Assembly (NCBI GenBank): GCA_002363955.1
Contig: DEXE01000004.1
Location: 164,478-228,477 of the forward strand
Reading direction: 5' to 3'
Origin: Methylophaga sp. UBA3192
Lineage (GTDB): Bacteria; Pseudomonadota; Gammaproteobacteria; Nitrosococcales; Methylophagaceae
Length of the DNA stretch: 64,000 bases
The notes beneath the pieces are model-generated. The model searched no databases and had not been told where the DNA came from. It was given only the letters and a program-made list of their open reading frames with translations. Positions 8,963 through 17,833 of the stretch are shown one piece after another (positions within the stretch are counted from its first letter, which is position 1; the number at the start of each line of letters is the position of its first letter). The translations under genes and the position numbers were made by a program.

Positions 8963-10420
8963 ATGACAGAGCATATTTGCACTCCAGGCTGTACACACGG
9001 CATCACCGAAGAAAATAAAAAAGACGTCGTCGAGGAATTTGATACGGCAAGACGTTCATTTATCCGTAACGCGTTTGTTGGCGGTGGTGCCGCCTCTCTG
9101 GGTGCCATGGGCATGTCCATGTCACCAATGAGTTTTGCCGCAGGCGCCAATACACCAATTAATGCTGACGCACCTGGCCAGATGCACTATTACATTCCTA
9201 CCACCCCGGAAACAGTTCTCTGGGGTTATTTCAGCAAGAATGCCAAGCCTACCGTTGAAATCGAGTCCGGTGATTTTGTCACCATGGAAACACTCACCCA
9301 TCATGCCAACGATGATGCTGAACGGATGGTAAAAGGTGACCCCGGCGCAGAAAGTATTTTTCATTGGGATGCAAAGCGCAAAGGTGTCGATAGACGTGGT
9401 GCTGGCCCGATGGATGCCAAGATTGGTGCCGGTGGTGGAGCCGGCGTGCATATCTGTACCGGACCAGTACGCATCAAAGGCGCTCAGCCCGGCGATATTC
9501 TTGAGGTGCGCATAGTTGATGTCACCCCCAGACCGAGTGGCAACCCTGATTACAAAGGTAAGACCTTTGGCAGTAATGCCGCTGCCTGGTGGGGCTTTCA
9601 TTACGGCGATATGCTTACCGAACCAAAACAACGGGAAGTCATTACCATCTACGAAGTCGATGCAACGGGTGAGCGCAACTGGGCCAAAGCCGTCTACAAC
9701 TATCGCTGGACACCACAAACCGATCCATTCGGTGTGGTCCATCCGACTATCGATTATCCGGGCGTACCGGTTGATCACAGTACCATCACCAAAAAAGAAA
9801 ATATTCTGCGTGATATCCGTATTCCGATCCGGCCTCACTTTGGCACCATTGGCCTTGCTCCTGCAGAAGCCGATATGGTGAACTCGATTCCGCCCAACTA
9901 CACTGGCGGCAATATCGACAACTGGCGGATTGGCAAAGGTGCGAAGATTTATTTCCCGGTCGCAGTGGATGGCGGCATGTTCTCAGTGGGTGATCCACAT
10001 GCATCACAGGGTGACTCCGAATTATGCGGTACTGCCATTGAGTGTTCTTTGACCGGCACTTTCCAGTTTATCCTGCACAAAAAAGCTGACCTGCCTGGCA
10101 CCTCTTTGGCTGAACTGAATTACCCCTTGCTGGAAACTCAGGATGATTGGGTGTTACACGGCTTTAGTTATGCCAACTATCTTGCTGAACTGGGCCCCAA
10201 TGCTCAGGATGATATCTATAGCAAATCATCGGTTGATAAGGCATTACGTGATGCCTATCGCAAGATGCGACACTTTTTAATGACCACTCAGCAGCTGGAT
10301 GAAGATGAAGCGATATCACTGATGACGGTCGCAGTCGACTTTGGTATCACCCAAGTGGTGGATGGCAACTGGGGTGTACATGCGATCCTGAAAAAATCCA
10401 TGTTCCCGGCGCGTAGCTAG
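8963..10420 (+). CDS. Acetamidase/formamidase family protein with Tat-like leader
   Basis: Family members hydrolyse formamide or short amides to ammonia and the acid. The 485-residue protein has the FmdA/AmdA core from about residue 68 to the end, including HHANDDAERM, DRRGAGPMDA, HICTGPV, NYRWTPQTDPFG and the conserved block GDPHASQGDSELCGTAIE. Unlike the classical 400-residue cytoplasmic enzymes it carries an N-terminal leader: residues 1-27 hold H4, C6, C10 and H12, then a twin-arginine motif RRSFIR at 30-35 and a hydrophobic stretch to about 58. This suggests Tat export, with a possible metal-binding pro-segment. A strong GAGGGGA ribosome site fixes the start. A second copy of the core is fused to a regulator in the next gene. 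Confidence 0.88.
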   Translation: MTEHICTPGCTHGITEENKKDVVEEFDTARRSFIRNAFVGGGAASLGAMGMSMSPMSFAAGANTPINADAPGQMHYYIPTTPETVLWGYFSKNAKPTVEIESGDFVTMETLTHHANDDAERMVKGDPGAESIFHWDAKRKGVDRRGAGPMDAKIGAGGGAGVHICTGPVRIKGAQPGDILEVRIVDVTPRPSGNPDYKGKTFGSNAAAWWGFHYGDMLTEPKQREVITIYEVDATGERNWAKAVYNYRWTPQTDPFGVVHPTIDYPGVPVDHSTITKKENILRDIRIPIRPHFGTIGLAPAEADMVNSIPPNYTGGNIDNWRIGKGAKIYFPVAVDGGMFSVGDPHASQGDSELCGTAIECSLTGTFQFILHKKADLPGTSLAELNYPLLETQDDWVLHGFSYANYLAELGPNAQDDIYSKSSVDKALRDAYRKMRHFLMTTQQLDEDEAISLMTVAVDFGITQVVDGNWGVHAILKKSMFPARS

Positions 10421-10457
10421 AGTCGGTTTATCTTCTACATACCCTCGTTAATAGTTA

Positions 10458-10472
10458 TGGCATAACACTTGC
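10458..10472 (+). promoter_or_regulatory. Sigma-54 (RpoN) promoter, -24/-12
   Basis: TGGCATAACACTTGC carries the invariant GG and GC with exactly 10 bases between them and matches most other consensus positions (TGGCAC-N5-TTGCA). It lies 39 bp before the GTG start of the AraC-formamidase fusion gene, within a 90-bp gap. It implies nitrogen-type or activator-dependent expression. Confidence 0.65.
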
Positions 10473-10510
10473 GAAAGGATGCTTCAGTATTCAAGGAATA
10501 AGACACGACC

Positions 10511-12946
10511 GTGACTGACCTGAAACGCTTTTCTGCCAGTGCTATACCAGCAGAGCTACGCCAGCCAGCCTGGAATGAAATCCTTTCCAGGCTCGGTCTG
10601 GCGAGTGATGCTGCAAGCTCCATTCGTAATGACGACAGTGGCCATATGGCATTGTCGGTCTCGGCACGCGACTCAGTATTTGTACAGCTCACCGCAACGC
10701 CACAGATTCTGGCACCTATCGCAGCCAAAGCCACTCAACCCTTACAAGGCACTGTATTGGTGCTCGCTTTACTGGATGGCACCGCACAGGTGCTGGATGC
10801 CGATCAAACAGTCAAATTAGGTTCCGGCGACATCATGTTGCTGGATCCGACTCAATCCTGGCGACTGGCTTTGCAAACCCGTTTTCGCATCATGCTGATC
10901 AAACTGGAGTCATCCAGTTTTCTGCTCAGGCTGGTGCGTACCGGACGACAGGAAGCAAATCGCATCAGCACACAACAAGGTATCGGCGCGTTATGTCTGA
11001 ATATGCTGCAATCGCTGACCGAACAGTTACATCATGTGGATAACAATGAACTACCCGCATTAGAAGTCACGCTGGCCGAGTTACTGGTGGCCTGTCTTTC
11101 CCATAAACAATCTGCTGCCAATGAAGAAGCCACCGATGTGCAATTGGCCCATTTGCGTCGGGTGTGCAGAACGGTGGATTCACGGCTGGACGATCCGGAT
11201 CTGAATATTGAAAAAATCGCTGCGCAGGAAGGATTATCAGCCAGGTACTTACAAAAGCTGTTCAAAAACAGTGGCACAACGTTCAGTGAATATCTGAAAA
11301 GCCGGCGGATACAGCACTGCTGTATTGATCTGGCTAACCCTGCCCTCGCCCAGTTCAGCATTGCTCAGCTGTGCTATCGGTGGGGGTTTAATGATGCGGC
11401 CAACTTCAGCCGTACCTTTTCGCAATTTATGGGCGTGTCACCGAAAAGTTATCGCGCTGCACCGCCGCAGGATCTGCATGAACAACTTCGCCGTGGTTGT
11501 CCACAAACCAAACCATCAGCTCGTTCGGCTGCATCAGCTCCGCAATCCGATGATGACATCCAAAAACGTCGCAGGCCATTTCAGGAAGTATTGGATGATC
11601 ATGCTAAATATGCGCTGTCATTGCGACTTTCACCTAAACGGGTTTCCGACATAGATAACACTGCGCCTGCTCAAACCGACACTCACTCGCCTCGACAATA
11701 TTACCTGCCAGTGTCCGATAAAACCGTTCACTGGGGCTATTTCAGCAATGCGATCAAACCGGTATTAACCGTTCGTTCCGGTGATATTGTAACCATTGAA
11801 ACCTTATCCCAGCATGCGTCTGATGACTGCGAACGTATGATCGACGGCGATGCCGGAGCACAGAGTGTTTTTCACTGGACGGGTACAACAAAGAATGTTG
11901 ACCGGCGGGGTGCCGGGCCGATGGATGCCACGATATTTGGCCGTGGTGCAGGTGAAGGTTTTGGGGTGCATATCTGTACTGGTCCGGTTTATGTCAGCGA
12001 TGCCGAACCCGGTGATGTGCTGGAAATACGCATTTTGGATATTCAGCCACGTCCCAGCTGCAGCCCGAAATATCAAGGCAAACACTTTGGCAGCAATGCC
12101 GCCACCTGGTGGGGCTTTCAATATGACGATCTGCTCACCGAACCCAAAAAGCGTGAGGTGGTCACGGTATATGAAGTACACCAACACACCCATTCACCGC
12201 ATGCCAAGGCGATTTATAACTTTCGCTGGACACCGCAAACCGATCCCTATGGCATTGTGCACCCAACCATTGATTACCCCGGCATACCGGTTGATCATTC
12301 CAGTATCGACAAACAGTTCGGTATTCTCGACAAAGCCGTTATTCCGGTCAGACCGCATTTTGGTGTGATGGCCGTCGCCCCGCGTGAAAGCGGTATGGTT
12401 GATTCCATTCCTCCCAGCTATTTTGGCGGCAATATGGATAACTGGCGAGCAGGTAAAGGCACCAAATTGTTCTTACCTGTTGCTACTCCGGGTGCTTTGT
12501 TCTCGGTCGGCGATCCCCACGCATCGCAGGGTGATTCGGAATTATGCGGTACTGCAATTGAATGTTCTTTAACCGGTGTATTTCAATTGGTGTTGCACAA
12601 ACAACGTGATTTGAAAGACAGTTTTATGGACGGCCTCAGCCATCCGTTTCTGGAAACGCCGGATGAATGGGTATTACAGGGCATGAGTTTCTCCGACTAT
12701 CAGGCCGAGCTTGGCCCGAATGCCCAGACGCAAGTATATAAAAACTCCTCTATGGAAGCCGCCATGCGTGACGCCTTCAGAAAAGCCCGTCACTATCTTA
12801 TGAAGGAACATGAGCTTAGTGAAGATGAAGCTATATCACTAATTTCGGTAGCGGTGGATTTTGGTATTACCCAGGTAGTGGACGGCAATCTGGGCGTGCA
12901 TGCGATTATCCGCAAGGCTATTTTTCCGGACTATAAAGCTGATTAA
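10511..12946 (+). CDS. AraC-family regulator fused to an acetamidase/formamidase domain
   Basis: A single open frame of 811 codons, starting at GTG, encodes two proteins usually separate. Residues 1-225 look like an AraC ligand-binding half (GTVLVLALLDGTAQVLDADQ, then SGDIMLLDPTQSW). Residues 228-316 form a double helix-turn-helix of the AraC type (IEKIAAQEGLSARYLQKLFK, then CYRWGFNDAANFSRTFSQFM with GVSPKSYR). A polar linker spans about 320-392. Residues 394-811 are a full acetamidase/formamidase domain closely similar to the upstream enzyme and keep GDPHASQGDSELCGTAIE. There is no leader peptide, so it is cytoplasmic. It may be a transcription factor that senses or processes an amide through its own enzyme domain. 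No frameshift is involved: the linker is open and in frame. Confidence 0.88.
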   Translation: MTDLKRFSASAIPAELRQPAWNEILSRLGLASDAASSIRNDDSGHMALSVSARDSVFVQLTATPQILAPIAAKATQPLQGTVLVLALLDGTAQVLDADQTVKLGSGDIMLLDPTQSWRLALQTRFRIMLIKLESSSFLLRLVRTGRQEANRISTQQGIGALCLNMLQSLTEQLHHVDNNELPALEVTLAELLVACLSHKQSAANEEATDVQLAHLRRVCRTVDSRLDDPDLNIEKIAAQEGLSARYLQKLFKNSGTTFSEYLKSRRIQHCCIDLANPALAQFSIAQLCYRWGFNDAANFSRTFSQFMGVSPKSYRAAPPQDLHEQLRRGCPQTKPSARSAASAPQSDDDIQKRRRPFQEVLDDHAKYALSLRLSPKRVSDIDNTAPAQTDTHSPRQYYLPVSDKTVHWGYFSNAIKPVLTVRSGDIVTIETLSQHASDDCERMIDGDAGAQSVFHWTGTTKNVDRRGAGPMDATIFGRGAGEGFGVHICTGPVYVSDAEPGDVLEIRILDIQPRPSCSPKYQGKHFGSNAATWWGFQYDDLLTEPKKREVVTVYEVHQHTHSPHAKAIYNFRWTPQTDPYGIVHPTIDYPGIPVDHSSIDKQFGILDKAVIPVRPHFGVMAVAPRESGMVDSIPPSYFGGNMDNWRAGKGTKLFLPVATPGALFSVGDPHASQGDSELCGTAIECSLTGVFQLVLHKQRDLKDSFMDGLSHPFLETPDEWVLQGMSFSDYQAELGPNAQTQVYKNSSMEAAMRDAFRKARHYLMKEHELSEDEAISLISVAVDFGITQVVDGNLGVHAIIRKAIFPDYKAD

Positions 12947-13233
12947 AAACGCTTATTAATTGCCTTTTCTCAGACAATAAGAACGCTCTCTCCTTATCCA
13001 CCTGCCCCATTAAAAATTCTTTGTAACCTGTAAACACTGTCTGCCACTAATTCTCAATTTTGTGACCCAGCTCACTTTACTCAGGTTAATGTAATTAGTT
13101 GGGGCCGGCGCAGAATGGGTTGTGGCTGTACTTGCAACTAAGCGTTGCGATCCAAGATCAACAGGCCTTTACCAATCGCGAAATTTCTCGCGACACATCT
13201 TCTGTACACCCAAAAAATAATCAAGGAGAAGTC

Positions 13234-15306
13234 ATGGACAAAACCGATCCGAAAACAAACCGAGGTCATGGTGGCGAACCCCATCAGCAAGCGACCGGGA
13301 ATACCTCCACACTCACTACCCAGCAAGGCGGCCCGATTGCCGACGATCAGAATTCCCTAAAAGCCGGAGCCCGTGGTCCGACATTAATGGAAGATCATAT
13401 CCTGCGCGAAAAGCTGTTTCATTTTGATCACGAACGTATTCCAGAAAGGGTCGTTCATGCCCGTGGCTTTGGTGCTCACGGCTATTTCGAAACAACAGAA
13501 ACATTAGAAGACGTTACCTCTGCTGATATTTTCCAGCGTAAAGGCGAAAGAACCCCGGCTTTTGTACGTTTCTCGACCGTTGCCGGCAGTAAGGGGTCAG
13601 CTGATCTGGCGCGTGATGTTCGTGGCTTTGCCGTCAAGTTGTATACCAAAGAAGGCAACTGGGACATCGTGGGTAACAATATCCCGGTATTTTTTATTCA
13701 GGATGCGATTAAATTTCCTGATCTGGTTCATGCCGTCAAAGAAGAACCCGATCGCGGATTTCCACAGGCGCAATCGGCCCATGATAATTTCTGGGATTTT
13801 GCGTCATTGATGCCGGAAAGCATGCATATGCTGATGTGGCAAATGTCAGATCGTACGATTCCACGCTCATTCCGGTTTATGGAAGGCTTTGGCGTACACA
13901 GCTTTAGACTGGTAGATAAAAACGGCAAGTCCCAGTTTGTTAAATTTCACTGGAAGCCAAAACAGGGCATGCAGTCTGTTTTATGGGATGAAGCGTTAAA
14001 AATCAACGGTGCCGATCCGGATTTCCATCGACGTGATTTATGGAACGCCATCAGTCAGGGAGATTACCCTGAGTGGGAACTGGGACTGCAGATTTTTGAT
14101 GAAGAATTTGCCGAAAAATTTGAGTTTGATGTGCTGGATGCCACCAAGCTTATCCCGGAAGAGCAGGTACCTATTCGTATTGTCGGTCGTTTAGTGTTGG
14201 ATCGGGTGGTCAGTAACTTCTTTGCTGAAACTGAACAGGTTGCGTTCTGTACCCAGAATATCGTCAAAGGTATCGATCATTCTAATGATCCCCTGCTGCA
14301 GGGCAGAAATTTTTCCTATCTCGATACGCAGTTAAAACGTCTGGGTGGACCCAATTTCACCCACATTCCAATCAACGCACCGAAATGCCCGATGCATCAT
14401 TTCCAGCAGGATGGTCATATGGCAATGAGTAATCCGACCGGGCGAGCCAACTATGAACCGAATAGCTGGGGTGCAGAAGAAGGTGGTCCACGTGAATGTC
14501 CTGTAAAAGGTTTCGAAAGTTATCCTGAAGATGTATCTGGCCCAAAAGTCCGTGAACGTTGTGAAACCTTTGCCGATCACTACAGCCAGGGCAGACAATT
14601 TTATATAAGCCAGACTGAAACGGAGCAGCAACATATTATCAATGCATTTGCGTTTGAGCTCAGTAAAGTCAAAACACCGGCAATCCGTAAACGCATGGTC
14701 AGTCATCTGCTGAACATTGATCAACAATTAGCCGAAAATGTCGCTGAAAAACTGGGCATCGACCCGTTGCCGGAACCGGCTGATGCAGCGATGCCAACGC
14801 GTGATGATCTGCCCGCTTCTGACAAATTGAGCATTCTCAAAAATGGTCCCGATAGTTTCAAGGGCCGTAAAGTCGGCATGCTGATGACCGATGGCTTTGA
14901 TGCCGATATTTTCAAATCGCTTAAGAAGTCACTTAAAGCAGAAGGAGCCATGTTGGAAGTGGTTGCCCCACATACCGGTGAAATCACCAGCAGCGACGGT
15001 GACAGTATCATGGTCGATGAAAAAGTGGATGGCGGCCCTTCGGTGCTATTTGATGCCATTGTGATTCTGCCCGGCAGCGACGGCGTGAAAATGCTGGCAG
15101 ATATGCCACCGGCCATCACCTTTGTCAGTGATGCTTTTAATCACAAGAAATTTATCGGTTACATAGAAGATGCCATGCCGCTTATGAAAAAAGCCGGTCT
15201 CAGTGAAATGCTGGACGAAGGCTGTATGCAGTTAACCAATAACAAAACCACGGACGAATTCACCCAAAACTGTCGTGATATTCGTTTTTGGCAACGGGCA
15301 GGCTAG
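13234..15306 (+). CDS. katE: Monofunctional catalase HPII, large-subunit type with C-terminal domain
   Basis: It decomposes hydrogen peroxide to water and oxygen. The 690-residue product has the heme-catalase core, with VVHARGFGAHGYFE (distal histidine near residue 81), FVRFSTVAGSKGSADLARDVRGFA, the distal asparagine in WDIVGNNIPVFF, the proximal tyrosine in FSYLDTQLKRLG and the NHFQQDGHM-like segment. A C-terminal flavodoxin/DJ-1-like domain begins near residue 545 (KVGMLMTDGFDADIFKSLKKSL), typical of large HPII catalases. The start MDKTDPKTN is chosen because AAGGAG lies directly upstream; the frame is open for 45 more codons. Its TAG stop is formed at the left edge of a repeat element, so the native C-terminus may differ. 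Confidence 0.95.
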   Translation: MDKTDPKTNRGHGGEPHQQATGNTSTLTTQQGGPIADDQNSLKAGARGPTLMEDHILREKLFHFDHERIPERVVHARGFGAHGYFETTETLEDVTSADIFQRKGERTPAFVRFSTVAGSKGSADLARDVRGFAVKLYTKEGNWDIVGNNIPVFFIQDAIKFPDLVHAVKEEPDRGFPQAQSAHDNFWDFASLMPESMHMLMWQMSDRTIPRSFRFMEGFGVHSFRLVDKNGKSQFVKFHWKPKQGMQSVLWDEALKINGADPDFHRRDLWNAISQGDYPEWELGLQIFDEEFAEKFEFDVLDATKLIPEEQVPIRIVGRLVLDRVVSNFFAETEQVAFCTQNIVKGIDHSNDPLLQGRNFSYLDTQLKRLGGPNFTHIPINAPKCPMHHFQQDGHMAMSNPTGRANYEPNSWGAEEGGPRECPVKGFESYPEDVSGPKVRERCETFADHYSQGRQFYISQTETEQQHIINAFAFELSKVKTPAIRKRMVSHLLNIDQQLAENVAEKLGIDPLPEPADAAMPTRDDLPASDKLSILKNGPDSFKGRKVGMLMTDGFDADIFKSLKKSLKAEGAMLEVVAPHTGEITSSDGDSIMVDEKVDGGPSVLFDAIVILPGSDGVKMLADMPPAITFVSDAFNHKKFIGYIEDAMPLMKKAGLSEMLDEGCMQLTNNKTTDEFTQNCRDIRFWQRAG

Positions 15307-15572
15307 GGTCTGTTGATCTTTCATAGCCGCCTCTGTTGTGACTGAAAATGCACCAATCAAGGCGCGAGGAATGTCATTTAGTCATTCTAAATAAATGACG
15401 AGTAACGCAGAGTGGTGGATTTTCAGCCACAACCCGAAGGGCTGGGACTATTTTTCCGCCCCACGGTGTTGGAAATGACTTATGTAGAACAACTACATCG
15501 CATCATTTCCGCCTTGTTGGACGAAAAAATAGCCTCCAGCAGTGGTGGCTCTGAAAGATAAACAGACCCTAG
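15303..15572. mobile_element. MITE-like element of about 270 bp with terminal inverted repeats
   Basis: The left end CTAGGGTCTGTTGATCTTTC and the right end, read on the other strand, CTAGGGTCTGTTTATCTTTC match at all but one of 20 positions, and the match continues into AGCCGCC versus AGCCACC. Inside are two long imperfect hairpins. One pairs GTTGTGACTGAAAATGCACC (15337) with the GGTGGATTTTCAGCCACAAC arm near 15414-15433. The other pairs GGAAATGACTTATGTAG (15471) with CTACATCGCATCATTTCC (15492). No open frame is present. This is the structure of a non-autonomous transposable element, inserted at the katE stop codon; CTAG at both ends may be the duplicated target or part of the repeat. Confidence 0.65.
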
Positions 15573-15679
15573 GTTTTTAGGATGAAATAGCCATATGAGT
15601 CTGATCACCCGTCTGAATAATCTGGCGGGTGATTTTGCTCTGTTGTGATTCATCTAAGACGTCTTAACAGGAGATCACC

Positions 15680-16840
15680 ATGGTCGCCAGACGCTATTCC
15701 TATACGTTGATTATTGTCATGTTGCTGGTGGTCGCGTTGATTATTCTGCGTATGCAATTGCCGTCCATGGTGAAGGACTATTTAAATGGCAAAATGGCGG
15801 ATATGGGCGAATATCAGGGAAAGATAGCCGATGTGGATATACACCTGTGGCGCGGTGCCTATTCTGTCGACCAACTGGAAATCACCAAAAAAGACCAGCC
15901 TGACGTGGTCTTTTTTAAAGCACAAACCATCGATACGTCAGTGAGCTGGGCCGCTTTATTAAGCGGCAAAATCGTTGCCGATGTGGATTTGATGAATGCC
16001 GAAATTCATCTGGTGGATGACGAAACTGACGACAAACCCGAAGAAAAATCCACCTGGCGTCAGACGGTGCAGGAGATTATTCCATTACAGATTGATCGAT
16101 TAAATATTGATAATGGTGAAATCCATTTTCATAACTTTACCTCTGATCCCCCCGTTTATCTGGTGTTTTATCAACTCAATGGTGAGATCACCAATTTGAG
16201 TAATGCCGATCGCAGCGAAGGGCTGCAATATGCCAATTTTGACGTGCAAGGACGATTGCTGGATAACGCCGATGCCACACTGAACGGCCGCTTAGACCCA
16301 TTAGGAGATTTTTATAATTTTGAGCTGAAGCTTAAAATCACCGGAATCGATCTGACCAAGTTCAATCAGGTTTCCGAGGCCTACGGCAATTTTAATTTCA
16401 AATCCGGTAACGGTGACTTTGTGATGGAATTACAAGCCGATGAGGCCCAGTTAACCGGCTATGCAAAACCCGTTATGGATAATGTTGAAATCTTTGATTT
16501 GGAAAAAGATCTGGAAGACGGCGTTTTCAGTGCGGCCTGGCAAGCGATTGTCGGTGCATTTGGCCAGATATTCCGCAATGAACCCAGAGACCGCATTGCC
16601 ACCCAAATTGAAATCCGTGGCAATCTTGATAACCCTGATACCAGTGCCTGGCAGGCTTTTCTCGCCATCTTGCAAAATGCCTTTGTGGATGCATTTGAGA
16701 GTGATTTTGGCAGGGAAACCAATTCTGATACATCCCCATCGGAAGTTAAAACCACAGAACCTGAATCTCGCAATGATTCTGAAACTGAAACAAAAGCGGT
16801 GAACTGCCAGCTTCAGCCTATGTGGGAACAATGCGATTAA
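15680..16840 (+). CDS. DUF748 / AsmA-like membrane-anchored protein
   Basis: This 386-residue protein has one N-terminal signal-anchor (residues 8-26) and a long beta-rich extracytoplasmic region with the AsmA/DUF748 pattern (IADVDIHLWRGAYSVDQLEI, SWAALLSGKIVADVDLMNAEIHLV, IPLQIDRLNIDNGEIHFHNF). Proteins of this superfamily are linked to phospholipid transport or outer-membrane homeostasis; the role of this one is unknown. The last 50 residues are polar and rich in S, T and E, ending in two cysteines. AGGAG precedes the ATG. It stands alone between the repeat element and a convergent small gene. Confidence 0.8.
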   Translation: MVARRYSYTLIIVMLLVVALIILRMQLPSMVKDYLNGKMADMGEYQGKIADVDIHLWRGAYSVDQLEITKKDQPDVVFFKAQTIDTSVSWAALLSGKIVADVDLMNAEIHLVDDETDDKPEEKSTWRQTVQEIIPLQIDRLNIDNGEIHFHNFTSDPPVYLVFYQLNGEITNLSNADRSEGLQYANFDVQGRLLDNADATLNGRLDPLGDFYNFELKLKITGIDLTKFNQVSEAYGNFNFKSGNGDFVMELQADEAQLTGYAKPVMDNVEIFDLEKDLEDGVFSAAWQAIVGAFGQIFRNEPRDRIATQIEIRGNLDNPDTSAWQAFLAILQNAFVDAFESDFGRETNSDTSPSEVKTTEPESRNDSETETKAVNCQLQPMWEQCD

Positions 16841-16868
16841 TTAACAACCTGTCGCCATTTTGATAAAA

Positions 16869-16900
16869 AGCCGTTATTCGTCAGTTATTACGAATAGCGG
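16869..16900 (-). terminator. Rho-independent terminator overlapping the Rho_N-domain gene end
   Basis: On the minus strand CCGCTATTCGT and ACGAATAACGG form an 11-bp stem (one mismatch) around AATAACTG, followed by CTTTTTATC. The left arm is made of the last sense codons of the gene, so stop codon and terminator loop coincide. It may also act on the convergent DUF748 transcript. Confidence 0.6.
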
Positions 16901-17177
16901 TCACCAGTTCCGACTTGCTCATTTTGCTACGCCCCTTGATATTCAATTGGCTGGCGCGATTATAAAGCTCTTGCTTGGTTCGTGACTCCAAAGGAGTATT
17001 TGGGTTTCCCGTTCCCTTAGTTGTTTTTGACGGCGTTCGACCCTCTTCACGGCGTTGTTTATTGACTGTACGAGCCGCGATTTCTTCAGCCTTATCGGTT
17101 TTTTTACCAGTTTTTTTCTGTTGTTCTTTAATGTGTTCATATTGACGTTCGTCTTTATCTGTCCATTCGGCAACCAT
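16881..17177 (-). CDS. Small basic protein with C-terminal Rho_N (SAP-like) domain
   Basis: The 98-residue, highly charged protein starts WTDKDERQYEHIKEQQKK, continues with AEEIAARTVNKQRREEGRTP, and ends in a helix-extended-helix motif SRTKQELYNRASQLNIKGRS followed by KMSKSELVTAIRNN. That last motif matches the Rho termination factor N-terminal/SAP fold that binds nucleic acid. Relatives are often labelled plasmid stabilisation protein without experimental support. A clear AGGAGG precedes the start. It is followed directly by its own terminator and lies 24 bp downstream of the MauE/DoxX gene, so the two may be one operon. Confidence 0.75.
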   Translation of the reverse strand: MVAEWTDKDERQYEHIKEQQKKTGKKTDKAEEIAARTVNKQRREEGRTPSKTTKGTGNPNTPLESRTKQELYNRASQLNIKGRSKMSKSELVTAIRNN

Positions 17178-17201
17178 AATGTGTTCCTCCTGTTCATCGT
17201 A

Positions 17202-17723
17202 TTAAACCAGCATCATCCACATTACCAAGGCCATCAGCACCATGCCTATATCCTCGGTTAAAGTAACCGTACTTAGCGGAACATCCAGAATCGACCCCAT
17301 ACAAGGGCAATTAATATCCAGGCCTTTGCGTAACGCCAGAATCACCCCGATTGCACCGAATCCCAATATCAATATGGTTAATGCGTAAACCAGTTGCGGC
17401 ATAAAAAATGACAGATAGCCCAGGCCCAGAGACAGCTCAAGATAAGGATAAACATAGGCATATGTCCGACTTTTCCTGGCCAGCAAATCATACATCTGAA
17501 AGCCATCAGCAAACGCCGAAGGATGAAACAGTTTTAACAAAGCAAAAATCGACAGAAAGATGCCCATAAAATAGTGCATCCAATTGAGCATGGTGACCTG
17601 AGTTGAATAACATATCGCCAGCGCAGCAACTGCACTGATTAAAATTAATGCCAGTAATGGCCAGTAATCTTTCAGGTGTTTACCGCGATCCTGCTGACGT
17701 TGTTTAAAGGCGGGCTGACTCAT
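17202..17723 (-). CDS. MauE/DoxX-type redox-associated membrane protein
   Basis: This 173-residue protein has four hydrophobic helices (about 22-42, 47-66, 90-110 and 113-132, plus a C-terminal one). Between the last helices is the pair INCPCMGS, a CxC motif seen in MauE-like and methylamine-utilisation accessory membrane proteins thought to help disulfide or redox chemistry. The sequence LNWMHYFMGIFLSIFALLKLF is typical of the family. No methylamine dehydrogenase genes are present here, so a link to methylamine use cannot be drawn. A strong AAGGAGG site precedes the ATG. Confidence 0.75.
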   Translation of the reverse strand: MSQPAFKQRQQDRGKHLKDYWPLLALILISAVAALAICYSTQVTMLNWMHYFMGIFLSIFALLKLFHPSAFADGFQMYDLLARKSRTYAYVYPYLELSLGLGYLSFFMPQLVYALTILILGFGAIGVILALRKGLDINCPCMGSILDVPLSTVTLTEDIGMVLMALVMWMMLV

Positions 17724-17833
17724 CGGAAACCTCCTTATCGGTGGATTTCAGTAGTGTAAAAGTATGGGATTTAAGGCTGACCGGCACAGAGAATATGCCT
17801 GACTTCGATGGTAACATCTTCTTTCACATAACA

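Noticed and set aside
9122..9838. 238-codon frame antisense to the formamidase
   Set aside because: It is a shadow of the formamidase gene; no ribosome site or recognisable domain.
14332..15119. Open frames antisense to katE
   Set aside because: They lie fully inside the catalase gene and show no protein-like pattern.
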